Positions 15,401 to 22,576 of a stretch of DNA of 22,657 nucleotides are shown here, one piece after another (position 1 is the stretch's first letter; each line of letters starts with the position of its first letter). The DNA is from a virus, in IMG/VR virus record IMGVR_UViG_3300009076_001666, positions 1-22,657 of that record, one strand, 5' to 3'. Both the position numbers and the translations under genes were made by a program. Under the pieces are notes generated by a model that saw nothing but the letters and a program-made list of their open reading frames with translations, was not told the origin of the DNA and did no database searches.

Positions 15401-16028
15401 CAGCAGGGGTCACTTGGCCCCCGGGGTACTCATTGAGCAGCGGCGCACTGATCGTAAGATCGAGCCGGCGCCGGGTGAAGTTCACAAAGTTGGCATTGCC
15501 GTAATCGTAGGTGAACTGCTCCAGACGATCCGCCACACCCGTTAACCGCACGTACTGGGAGTTACTAGCGCTCACCAACTGGAACACATCGCCGATCTCC
15601 GGCACGCGCTGCTCCTCACGCTGCACGCAAGCGATTGCGCGTTGGCCGGCCAACTGGGTGCCCAGCAAGTCGAATTGCGCGGTGGTAGCAGCAGCCACAT
15701 AGCTTTCGATTGCGTTCTGCGCATCGCGACGTTCGTCCGTTTGGCTGTCGGTGTTGAACAGCAGCACGCTCACGCGAGGGTCAGCCGGGGCTTCTGTGAC
15801 AATCGCATGGGCGCCCAGGTAAGCATCCGCGTTGAGAGTCATAGGGCCGCCATACAGCTTGCGCAGGTTGATGCGGCCAGTGGTGCGGTCGAGCCGGCTG
15901 ATATCGGGGAATACGTTGTTTACCTCACCATCGACCACGGCATTGCCGGTGGCACGGCCACCGCCATCGTCTTCATCGGTCAGGCGCTGGCTTTTGAGCA
16001 GCTTCACATCGGTGACGTTGATCGTCAT
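12450..16028 (-). CDS. Large repeat-rich tail structural protein (1192 aa)
   Basis: MTINVTDVKLLKSQRLTDED starts at ATG 16028 behind CCCGGAGATTGGC; ten more open codons upstream run through the terminator and are not used. Residues 1-190 look like a globular attachment domain. From about 335 to 1000 there are six or seven degenerate beta-repeats of the form G-T-I-x-Y-x-T-G-x-V-x-L (e.g. RAGTINYTTGQVTLQV, GTGTIAYSSGEI, GAGTISFATGSVSV, GTVNYADRTATL, RELGTVTWAN). The last 150 residues (HTWFTQQTWSQG to NFKLHIRGDAD) form a separate domain, a candidate receptor- or partner-binding tip. It follows tape measure and a 142-aa tail gene and is likely a central fibre or baseplate wedge protein; 'fibre' is inferred. 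Confidence 0.68.
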   Translation of the reverse strand: MTINVTDVKLLKSQRLTDEDDGGGRATGNAVVDGEVNNVFPDISRLDRTTGRINLRKLYGGPMTLNADAYLGAHAIVTEAPADPRVSVLLFNTDSQTDERRDAQNAIESYVAAATTAQFDLLGTQLAGQRAIACVQREEQRVPEIGDVFQLVSASNSQYVRLTGVADRLEQFTYDYGNANFVNFTRRRLDLTISAPLLNEYPGGQVTPAGTTGTSLSGAAKARVLSTQVADAARYYGISPLAEAVSQGALNLRVQSVYSQLVPSTTKESALVDVLGGYQRQLYVPAGPSRAVTLTVAAGAVVGESRTFLGTGCAPGTLSLVANGGTFADDSKGGLRFVSGSNWLSSGRVDYQTGEVTLIRTGTSWTGSATGNYSPGAAAIGDTITGELEITLGNRGYVYTLNLAGAVPRAGTLSVSYMALGKWYELRDLGDGLLTGEGAGTISFATGSVSVTLNALPDVGGSLVYSYVSSADNAITQRAGGSVVPKLEVRYTLADGGVLPGSFSASYTAGTARTITDDGQGNLTGTGGTGTIAYSSGEIIMLLAATPSGGITYSWQQGSVDSGAQSVASDGSGMATFTIPGAPLKPGSVRVNWLTTLRQAAPAINWQVIESGNALPVYDGYLDVSNVAADNGSGGWQGGRAGTINYTTGQVTLQVAQLYSYTEYTYTTVARRFFGGAVTTPALVTTPVEVREAFGGTITHASQADSVSTDPQTASQAQPAITVELLPGIAEPIVPGSLLFSWNGGLYCDRSGMLYRDVASATNGGIAVGTVNYADRTATLSSYSGNATGAVTLLACLTAAAGFSVTGATFRTPGSPLRAGSMQLTVVRTDTAELVTAAANLNGEFNTGIIRGSVDTTTGIARLAFTTDPDDDTGASDVPVIPLLMRYNAVVQTRLPLDAGLLGLDPVRLPSDGRVPIYRDGNVLVIHHTAETFIASPAPGGTVTLDRQQQAQIDVVDGNGVVLRAESFDVDRELGTVTWANPLVMQDAEGNPLSLPLIIRDRVEHMAMCTEVQITGALGISSPLPWDLPAGETKVSSAVAWGDLQARIHTWFTQQTWSQGAPNWTNAPVGNTTTAQYNSLSYPPVITNAGAVDGKWALVFTSATVFNVVEEKLGVISTGNTSADCSPINALTGQPYFTIRKEGWGSGWAAANAVRFNTDSALGAMWCIRTVISGQGTVDNDNFKLHIRGDAD

Positions 16029-16044
16029 GCCAATCTCCGGGCAA

Positions 16045-16068
16045 CAAAAAGCCCGCACTGGGCGGGCT
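16045..16068 (-). terminator. Terminator upstream of the 1192-aa gene (repeated cassette, copy 2)
   Basis: On the minus strand AGCCCGC (16068-16062), loop CCAGT, GCGGGCT (16056-16050), then a short T tract, followed by GTTGCCCGGAGATTGGC and the ATG. As before endolysin and tape measure, the 3' arm of the stem is complementary to GCCCG at the ribosome binding site. Confidence 0.65.
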
Positions 16069-16076
16069 GTTTAGGG

Positions 16077-16505
16077 TCAAGGTTCAGGATCGGGCGGCGG
16101 CGCCACGGTAATCAGCCGCAGGGTCAGCTCATGCAGCCAATCGGCGTCAGGGTTGACCTGGCGAAACAGGGGTTTGGCCTGCACGGCGGGACCGGCGGCG
16201 CGATTCCAGGTCACGTAATGCTGGTCACCGGTCGGCAAGGTGAGCAGCATCACGCCCAAGCGCACAGCGGCCTTGGCTTCCAGCTCGCGCACCTTGGCCA
16301 GGGTGAACCACGCCGCCCCGTTGCTGCTGAGCGTGATCGGACGGCCATACAGCTTGATGCCTTCCTGCACGATCAACGCACCGGTCAGGCTGCGATCCTG
16401 CTCCTGCTCGATGGCGTTCCATTCCCACTCATCCGTCCATTCGAGCTGCTCACCGCCTAGGTCGGGGTTATCCGCCAGGTCGATGCTGTCCAGGGTTAAT
16501 GCCAT
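16077..16505 (-). CDS. Conserved small tail protein (142 aa) after tape measure
   Basis: MALTLDSIDLADNPDLGGEQ starts at ATG 16505, overlapping the tape measure stop. The protein is soluble and beta-rich, with DEWEWNAIEQEQDRSLTGAL and QHYVTWNRAAGPAVQAKPLF, and ends in an acidic/proline tail PPPDPEP. Its position directly after the tape measure is that of distal-tail or tail-tip proteins of siphophages. A terminator follows 9 bases after its stop. Family resemblance is to unnamed proteins of Pseudomonas prophages; precise role unknown. Confidence 0.65.
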   Translation of the reverse strand: MALTLDSIDLADNPDLGGEQLEWTDEWEWNAIEQEQDRSLTGALIVQEGIKLYGRPITLSSNGAAWFTLAKVRELEAKAAVRLGVMLLTLPTGDQHYVTWNRAAGPAVQAKPLFRQVNPDADWLHELTLRLITVAPPPDPEP

Positions 16506-19500
16506 TACACGGCCCTCAACCCAGCATCCTCAAGAATGCTGAGCAGGTTGGTTTCATCACTAGCACTATTGACGGCTATGTCTACCGCTTTGCCCCTGGA
16601 TGTTTCCAGGCGAATAACCTTGGCGGGCGCGGCCTGTTGTGCAACGGGCGCGGGGTTGGCCTTCTGCTGATCATCAATGCGCTTTTGTTGCTCAGCACGC
16701 TGCCGCTGCTGGGTAGTCTCGGCCTCGATCTGCCGCAGCATACCCAGCGCGCGGGAGGCATTAGCCACCGCCTGCGAATCACCGCCGGCCTGGGCCTCTG
16801 CCAACTGCGCTTGCAACTCCCGCTGCCGGGCCGCAAAGCGCCGCCGCTCAATATCTTCGGTGCGACCCTGTAGACCATCAAGCTCATCCATCAAGCCTTC
16901 CAGCGTGCCGCGCGTGGATTGGTTCATCTGGTCCATGCGCTGCTGCGCCGCACTGATGGCCGACTCCAGGCCGCTCAAATCGGACTTATCCAAAAGCCCA
17001 AGCGCCGACTGAGCACCGCGCGCTGCTGATATAAAGTTCCGGGCTGACATTCCCCCACGGGCATACTCGGCCAACAGCGCCTGAAGGCTCGCCTTCTGCC
17101 CCAGAAAAGCCTGCTGCGTTTCCAGGCTCGCCCGCTGGGTTTCTAATGCCCACTTGCCCAGGCCACTCATCATTGGCCTTGAGGCTGCAGCCTGAACATC
17201 ACCCAGCGCTTTCGTTACTCGCTCAAGTGAAGCCTCTGTAGAACCCAGGTCACTGGTGTCGATTGAGACATCAACCGAGGAAATCCCACGGAGCTTATCG
17301 AAGGCATCCAGGGCGGCCTTGCTCATGGAAGCCAGTGACTCACGCGCACCACTAATAACGCCGGAAAAGAAACCTTCCAGCGCACCCATATCGCGCTTTG
17401 CTTCAGAACTACCCTTGCGCCGATCCTGCATCGCCTGGTCGCCAGCCTTGCGCTCGGCTTCCATGCGCTTGCCGCTTTCACGGCGCAACTGCTCGCTGGT
17501 GACAATGGCCTGCTTGTCGACGGCGTTCTTTTGAGCCTGAGCCTTGCTGCCTTGCTCGACAGCGCCCTTGAGTTCCTTTTGGCGCTCGCTGGCTTTCTCC
17601 AGTTCCGCGTTGTACTGGGCAGCAGATATCTGGCCGTCGTTGTACAGCTTCTTCAGTGCGGCACGGATGGCGTTGATATCTACATCTGTTTTGGCATTGC
17701 TAATTGCAGCCTGCACCTGAGCAAGGTCGCCGAGCTTTTCCTCAAGGTCAGATACACCATTCGCTGCGCCCTTGGCGGTTCCACCTATTTCAGACAGCTT
17801 GCTATTGAGCAGGCTGGTGGCTTGGGCGTATTCCTCTTGGCTTAGCTGGCCTTCTTGAAACGCCGTGAGTAGTGCACCGCGCAGGCCTTCCAGTTGCTGC
17901 ACGGATCTAGCGGTGTCGATCAGATTGATCGCGTAACCGATATTGGTAATTGCTGCAACGCCGCTAGCTGCTGCGGCCAGCGCTGCATCCTTGACCTTGC
18001 CCTGGTTTGCGATCAACTGATCAGCATGCGCCTGGTCCAGCATGCGCTGCTGCTTCAACGCACTTTTAACTGCAGCCGTCTGTTCCCCGGCAGCAGTTTT
18101 GGCGGCATCAGCAGCATCGGCACCAATGCCGAAGAACACCAACTTAAGGTCTTCGGCATCGGTTTTGACACCGGCGACCGAGTCTTTCAGAGACGCCTTA
18201 ACCGTGGCACTCATATCCGCCACGGCTGCTTTCAGCTTAGTACCGCCAATTGACTCAGGCAGCACGTTCGCAATCAGCCCGGCCACTTCCAAAATACCAA
18301 GCTTCACAGTCGCGAACAGGGTATCAGCACTGGAGCCGGCAATGGTCAGCGCGTTCCAGAATCCCCGGGTGGTTGCAGTGAACGCGTCAAAGCGAGCTAG
18401 AGCAGTATCAACCCCAGTGCCGAATCCGTTGAGCCACTTGGTGCTGTCATCGATCAATGTCTTGAAGTCGACTTTCAGCAGCTTCTGGGCAAACTCCTCG
18501 GCCTTGCTGGCTCCGTCTACAAATGCCTTGCTCAGCGAGGCCGCCAACGCATCAAGTCGACCATCTTTATCCATCTGATCGATGGTGTCTGCCAGGGCCA
18601 TTAGGCGGCCCTTTACATAGTCCAGCGCACCGCTATCCGCTATCCGATCAAGAAAACCAGACCACGTATCACTGAGGTTGCTGGCCAGACCGGTCAGCGT
18701 TCCCATGCTAGACGCCGCCGCACCCTGGGCGCTTTTGCCAATTTCAGCAATCAGCGCCTTGATCACGTCACGCCCAAGCTTTCCCTTCGAGGCCAGCTCC
18801 GCCAGCTGCGCCGCGTTCTTACCGGTGACCTTCTCCAGCATTGACCAAGCAGGGACGCCACGCTCAACCAGCTGCAGGATCTCTTCGGTCTGCAACTTCT
18901 GCTTCCCGTAGGCCTGACCAAGCGCCGAAGCGATACCGGTTAACCGTTCGAGGCCACCACCTAGCTCCTCGTTTTTATCCACAACGGCTTGCAGCGTTCC
19001 GTCCATCGGGTCGAGCCCGTAGGTCTTCAGCAGCGCAAACGCCTCAGTGACTTCCGCCACTTCTAGCGGGGTGTCTTTGGCGAACTTTTTAATCCAGGCC
19101 GTGGCACGCTCACCGCCCGCAACCGACCCCATCAAGGAAGCCAGGCGTTTATCTAGCAGCTCAAACTGGTCACCGGTTTGCAGCATCGAGTAGATGCCGT
19201 CACGCACCAGGTTTAAGCCCTTCTGCACCAAGCCGAACGCTGCGTTGAGTGAGATGTACGCAGCGGCAAAGGCCAGCACCTGCTTTGCACCACTGGTCAT
19301 TGTCCCGCGCGCAGCATCAATACGGGATGCGTGTTCTGCCGCGCCGCGTGCCGCGGCCGCCTGATCACGCTGGAGCACCTTGAGCTGCTGGCAATTTGAG
19401 TCAAGCGCAACCCTGGCCCTGTCGACCTCGGCCGCCAGGCGCTTTTCTTCACCGGCAAGGTTGTTGGTATCGATGCCCGCAGCCTGGGCTGCCTTTTCTT

Positions 19501-19861
19501 GGTCAGCCAGGCTTTTGCGCAGGCCATCGAGCCCACGCTGCATCCGCCGGGCTTCGCGCTCGGCATCCTTCAACGACTGTTCCAAGCCTGCAGAGCCAGG
19601 CGTTTTGGTCAGTGCATCGCGCAAGTCCTTAACTTGCAGGTCAGCCTGAACCAGACCGCGCTCGGCACGCTCAGCAGCGCGCTGGGTGGTTTCCAAACCA
19701 CGGGCCAGGCCGCGGGCATCCTTGGCAGAGTCGAGCACTTTGCCTAGTCCCTCAGCTTCAGCACTGACCGCTGCCAGCGCTTCAGCGCTCTTCTTGGCCT
19801 CTGGCGAAAGCTCATCTTTGCCACGCAGCACGAACTGAATCAGGCGGTCTTTAATGCTCAC
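16505..19861 (-). CDS. Tail tape measure protein
   Basis: The frame gives 1118 residues from GTG 19861 (SIKDRLIQFVLRGKDELSPE follows); GGAGAA lies six bases before the GTG, whereas an upstream in-frame TTG lies before the Shine-Dalgarno. Residues about 20-170 are a coiled coil (Ala, Glu, Arg, Lys), about 185-420 is the tape-measure N-terminal domain (DQFELLDKRLASLMGS, WIKKFAKDTPLEVAEVTEAF, LLKTYGLDPMDGTLQAVV, LQLVERGVPAWSMLEKVTGK), and there is a further long helical region with coiled coil at about 1000-1080. Length sets tail length: at about 1.5 angstrom per residue, on the order of 165 nm. It fixes the phage as long-tailed, most likely siphovirus-like since no sheath gene is seen. Confidence 0.93.
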   Translation of the reverse strand: MSIKDRLIQFVLRGKDELSPEAKKSAEALAAVSAEAEGLGKVLDSAKDARGLARGLETTQRAAERAERGLVQADLQVKDLRDALTKTPGSAGLEQSLKDAEREARRMQRGLDGLRKSLADQEKAAQAAGIDTNNLAGEEKRLAAEVDRARVALDSNCQQLKVLQRDQAAAARGAAEHASRIDAARGTMTSGAKQVLAFAAAYISLNAAFGLVQKGLNLVRDGIYSMLQTGDQFELLDKRLASLMGSVAGGERATAWIKKFAKDTPLEVAEVTEAFALLKTYGLDPMDGTLQAVVDKNEELGGGLERLTGIASALGQAYGKQKLQTEEILQLVERGVPAWSMLEKVTGKNAAQLAELASKGKLGRDVIKALIAEIGKSAQGAAASSMGTLTGLASNLSDTWSGFLDRIADSGALDYVKGRLMALADTIDQMDKDGRLDALAASLSKAFVDGASKAEEFAQKLLKVDFKTLIDDSTKWLNGFGTGVDTALARFDAFTATTRGFWNALTIAGSSADTLFATVKLGILEVAGLIANVLPESIGGTKLKAAVADMSATVKASLKDSVAGVKTDAEDLKLVFFGIGADAADAAKTAAGEQTAAVKSALKQQRMLDQAHADQLIANQGKVKDAALAAAASGVAAITNIGYAINLIDTARSVQQLEGLRGALLTAFQEGQLSQEEYAQATSLLNSKLSEIGGTAKGAANGVSDLEEKLGDLAQVQAAISNAKTDVDINAIRAALKKLYNDGQISAAQYNAELEKASERQKELKGAVEQGSKAQAQKNAVDKQAIVTSEQLRRESGKRMEAERKAGDQAMQDRRKGSSEAKRDMGALEGFFSGVISGARESLASMSKAALDAFDKLRGISSVDVSIDTSDLGSTEASLERVTKALGDVQAAASRPMMSGLGKWALETQRASLETQQAFLGQKASLQALLAEYARGGMSARNFISAARGAQSALGLLDKSDLSGLESAISAAQQRMDQMNQSTRGTLEGLMDELDGLQGRTEDIERRRFAARQRELQAQLAEAQAGGDSQAVANASRALGMLRQIEAETTQQRQRAEQQKRIDDQQKANPAPVAQQAAPAKVIRLETSRGKAVDIAVNSASDETNLLSILEDAGLRAV

Positions 19862-19880
19862 GCTGTTTTCTCCGGGCAAT

Positions 19881-19902
19881 AAAAAACCCGCCGGTGCGGG
19901 TT
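19881..19902 (-). terminator. Terminator upstream of tape measure (repeated cassette, copy 3)
   Basis: On the minus strand AACCCGC (19902-19896), loop ACCG, GCGGGTT (19891-19885) and a T tract, followed by ATTGCCCGGAGAAAACAGC and the GTG start. The plus-strand lipoprotein gene begins on the other side, so the terminator separates tail tube and tape measure transcripts. Confidence 0.65.
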
Positions 19903-20020
19903 AAGGGAAAAATTTACAAAAGCCAGAGTTCAACTACATTTTCAACCTAGGCCATTAAAACGACATCATTAACTGATCACATCTATTACCGTCATCAAAA
20001 CACACAAAGGAAAGGAAGCC

Positions 20021-21016
20021 ATGATCTATTCACGCATGCTAAGAATACTTTTTCTTATCCCTGTCCTTATCACAACTGGATGCGCGCCGATCAAAAACAT
20101 GATTCCGAGCAATTGGGGAAAAGAGGAAGGTGAAGTGTGGTGCAGCAATCGTTACTTAGATATGAATGAGTATTATCAACACCCTGAAACATCAGGTGCT
20201 GCCTTCAGAAAAAGACTGGCCCTTTCTGAAAAAGGCTACCTGTACTCACTGGCCGCAGCGTACACACTGCAAAGTCCTAAAAGCGACAAGTACAACTTCC
20301 GACTTCCTAGTTACATGACAAAAATCGACTCATTGTCACGGAACGATAAGTCCGGCTTTCAGGCAGAGACTTTTATTATTATTAACCCGAGCACCGGCAA
20401 CAAAAATGTTGTCGTAGCATTTCGCGGAACCGATCAATTCAAAGATTGGTACAAACATAACGCTTGGCTCTGGCCCAATCAATTCGAGCCAGCACGAAAC
20501 TATATAAAAGATGTAGTTGCTCACCCTGAATCCAATGGTCTTGATTTAATCGTCTCTGGCTACTCTCTTGGAGGAGGTTTGGCAGTGCATGTTGCACAAC
20601 ACCCAGACACTAGAGGATATGTCATTGAAGCTTGGGCTCTAAACCCAAGTCCTAGAACAGGTGTTCCAAGAGAAGAGGACAAGCGTATCTATATGCTAAC
20701 TGCTGAGGATGAAGTCCTAAACATATTGCGTCGCGCATCCATTGGCGCGCCAATTAACCAGAATGCAGAGGACTTTGATCTTTTATCTTCAAGCTCTTGG
20801 TATGCACACTCCCGCTGGGTGCTCACCAGACAAATAATGATATACGCGGATCTATCTTTGTATATCAAGTCTGGGAGAACTGCAGAAAGCACCCCTCCCC
20901 TTGATATTTTAAAATCCAAGAAATTCGTAGGCTGCAGGGCGGAGGATGAGGCAAGAACGGAAGCACGACGCAAGAAATATCGCTTCGTACCTCGGTCTGT
21001 AGATACTACGATCTGA
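20021..21016 (+). CDS. Lipoprotein of the class 3 lipase type (alpha/beta hydrolase), prophage cargo
   Basis: The 331-residue protein starts at ATG 20021 behind AAAGGAAAGGAAGCC. A lipoprotein signal peptide ends in the lipobox ITTGC (C21). The hydrolase core shows VVVAFRGTDQFKDWYKHNAW (about 130-150, oxyanion region of class 3 lipases) and the nucleophile elbow SGYSLGGGLA with S182; D230 in LTAEDEV and H263 in WYAHSRW are plausible triad partners. It would act on lipid or ester substrates from the periplasmic side of a membrane, or be displayed at the outer membrane. It is AT-richer than the tail genes and interrupts the operon between tail tube and tape measure. Role (lipid remodelling, effector, superinfection exclusion) unknown. 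Confidence 0.82.
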   Translation: MIYSRMLRILFLIPVLITTGCAPIKNMIPSNWGKEEGEVWCSNRYLDMNEYYQHPETSGAAFRKRLALSEKGYLYSLAAAYTLQSPKSDKYNFRLPSYMTKIDSLSRNDKSGFQAETFIIINPSTGNKNVVVAFRGTDQFKDWYKHNAWLWPNQFEPARNYIKDVVAHPESNGLDLIVSGYSLGGGLAVHVAQHPDTRGYVIEAWALNPSPRTGVPREEDKRIYMLTAEDEVLNILRRASIGAPINQNAEDFDLLSSSSWYAHSRWVLTRQIMIYADLSLYIKSGRTAESTPPLDILKSKKFVGCRAEDEARTEARRKKYRFVPRSVDTTI

Positions 21017-21055
21017 CACCATCCTCAAATCAGCTTGCTCTTCCAAGGCTGCACC

Positions 21056-21095
21056 TAGAACTGAACAGCTCAGTTCTAAGTGCAGAACTTGTTCT
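21056..21095. repeat. Two adjacent palindromes sharing AGAAC/GTTCT
   Basis: TAGAACTGA (21056-21064), spacer ACAGC, TCAGTTCTA (21070-21078) is a perfect 9-bp inverted repeat, followed by AGAAC-TT-GTTCT (21084-21095). Either hairpins of the 3' end of the lipoprotein transcript or paired operator sites. Confidence 0.6.
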
Positions 21096-21104
21096 ACCTT
21101 CAAG

Positions 21105-21125
21105 CCCCGCATGTGCGGGGTCGTT
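21105..21125 (+). terminator. Rho-independent terminator of the lipoprotein gene
   Basis: CCCCGC (21105-21110), loop ATGT, GCGGGG (21115-21120), then TCGTTTT. It lies about 90 bases after the lipoprotein stop and before the convergent tail tube gene. Confidence 0.75.
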
Positions 21126-21158
21126 TTACTTACAGATCACTCCACATCTGAGGAATGA

Positions 21159-21911
21159 TCACGCAGCCTTGTCGACGATATTCATCTCGCAAAACTTGGA
21201 GATGTCGTTGCTCAGCACCAGCGGATCAGCCAGCAGCTCGGCAGGGCCTTCCAGCTTCAGGTACTCCTGGCCGAACACTGGCAACTCCGACAGCATGCCG
21301 AATTTCACGCGGCGCAGGTGCAAGCTGTAGGGCTCACCGCTCTGGGCATCGTTTAGGCCAGCAATGTAGATCTCCAACTCCACCTGGCTGCCGTTGAGCA
21401 TCTGCACAGCGCTCGACTTCAGTTTGGTGTAGGTGGCCTTGATCCCGGCAGAGGTGATAACCCCACTGCCCGTCACCAGAATGCCGTGCGGCGTAACCAG
21501 GTAGTCAGTACCCGGCTGCAGGGCAGCATCAGCAGCAGTGACAACCGTGATTGGTGCGGTCAAGTCAGGCAGGTGTTTGAAAGGAATCAGCTCGCCTTCA
21601 ATACCCTCACAGGTACGCGGCTCAGCAGTGATCACCCCTGCTGCAACCGGTACGACAGTGGAGCGCGTAACCCGCGCCAGGTTGGTTGCGGTCAGGTCAT
21701 ACAGTCCAATGGTGGACGCCACGTCAGTGACCTGCTCGCGCACGTTGCGGTTGCCACCACCGCCACGAAAGTTTCGCAGCGTTTTACGGTCACTGGTGAA
21801 GCTGATGTTAAAGACGTCGCAGTTGCCAAGATCAAGAAAAGCATCCTGAGACTGGTAGGCGCGGGCATAGGGAATGCCCTCGCCAATAAACGAGCGGTCG
21901 ATTTGAGGCAT
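21159..21911 (-). CDS. Major tail (tube) protein
   Basis: The 250-residue protein starts at ATG 21911 (MPQIDRSFIGEGIPYARAYQ) behind AGGAGAGCTCAA. It is beta-rich without a signal peptide; segments CDVFNISFTSDRKTLRNFRG, IGLYDLTATNLARVT and a C-terminal NGSQVELEIYIAGLNDAQSG with LHLRRVKFGM and SNDISKFCEMNIV are typical of siphophage tail tube proteins. A Gly-rich insertion RGGGGNRN lies near 50. Upstream are terminator-like and joining genes and downstream, after the inserted lipoprotein gene, the tape measure, which agrees with the usual order. No tail-assembly chaperone follows. Confidence 0.82.
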   Translation of the reverse strand: MPQIDRSFIGEGIPYARAYQSQDAFLDLGNCDVFNISFTSDRKTLRNFRGGGGNRNVREQVTDVASTIGLYDLTATNLARVTRSTVVPVAAGVITAEPRTCEGIEGELIPFKHLPDLTAPITVVTAADAALQPGTDYLVTPHGILVTGSGVITSAGIKATYTKLKSSAVQMLNGSQVELEIYIAGLNDAQSGEPYSLHLRRVKFGMLSELPVFGQEYLKLEGPAELLADPLVLSNDISKFCEMNIVDKAA

Positions 21912-21934
21912 TTGAGCTCTCCTGGCTGGGCGGG

Positions 21935-22126
21935 TTATTTGCCAGCTTCAGCCGGGGCGACAGGCGCTTCAGCTTTGGCTTTGGCTTTGGGTTTCGGGGT
22001 GTAGCCTTGCTTCAGGGCATGCTCAGCAACAGCTTGAGGCACATCCTGATCAGGGCCTTTTTTGTAGTGAGTCACGACCCCGCCCGAGGCGAAGTTGAAT
22101 GGCTCAGTGATAGTGATCTTGGGCAT
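21935..22126 (-). CDS. Small tail-operon protein with KAKAKA tail (63 aa)
   Basis: MPKITITEPFNFASGGVVTH starts at ATG 22126 with GAGGAC upstream; 67 further open codons overlap the preceding gene and are not used. The N-terminal 45 residues include HYKKGPDQDVPQAVAEHALK; the C-terminus is low-complexity Lys/Ala/Pro (KPKAKAKAEAPVAPAEAGK). It lies between tail terminator-like and tail tube genes, with 10 and 23 bases on either side. Small proteins of this sort occur in many prophages at this position; function unknown. Confidence 0.68.
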   Translation of the reverse strand: MPKITITEPFNFASGGVVTHYKKGPDQDVPQAVAEHALKQGYTPKPKAKAKAEAPVAPAEAGK

Positions 22127-22136
22127 TGCGGTGTCC

Positions 22137-22574
22137 TCACTTGAGGGGTTGCACGTAGGTGATCTGCACAGGCAGCACGTGACAGGCCCAGCTCCGGCCT
22201 TGGCCGGGGGGCATGGGGGTTTCAGTTTGAAAAGCAGCGAGCTGGACACCCTGGGTGGTAAGCCCTGCCTTGATACCTGGCAGAGCGACCTTGATGCCCA
22301 GTCGGGCTGCACGCAGGTGCACTGCAAAGTCGCGGCGCTTGGTAATGCAGGTGATGTTCAAGATCACACGCTCACGAACACCACCGCCGGACTGGCGCTC
22401 CACCTCCTCAGTGGTACCCGGCTGGATGACGATGAAGTCATCCGGCAAGGCGTCATCAGCGGAGTCGATGACGCGCAGCACACTGTCCTCAAACACCCGG
22501 CCGCCGAATGAATCGACGGCAGCCAGGCGCGCCTTCAACTCCGCAACGATGGCGGATTGCATATCGATAGGCAT
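22137..22574 (-). CDS. Tail terminator-like / tail completion protein (145 aa)
   Basis: The frame starts at ATG 22574 (MPIDMQSAIVAELKARLAAV), two bases from the stop of the joining gene; a second ATG four codons later is possible. The N-terminal helix followed by beta strands (DDFIVIQPGTTEEVERQSGG, RERVILNITCITKRRDFAVH), and the position between joining protein and tail tube, agree with the tail terminator that caps the tube end and docks to the head. Call is by position and shape, not by a distinctive motif. Confidence 0.6.
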   Translation of the reverse strand: MPIDMQSAIVAELKARLAAVDSFGGRVFEDSVLRVIDSADDALPDDFIVIQPGTTEEVERQSGGGVRERVILNITCITKRRDFAVHLRAARLGIKVALPGIKAGLTTQGVQLAAFQTETPMPPGQGRSWACHVLPVQITYVQPLK

Positions 22575-22576
22575 GG

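Noticed and set aside
13920-16460. Several long plus-strand frames (13920-14621, 15642-16460) opposite tail genes
   Set aside because: Arg/His/Gly-rich shadow translations of G+C-rich codons; no start signals and no known domain.
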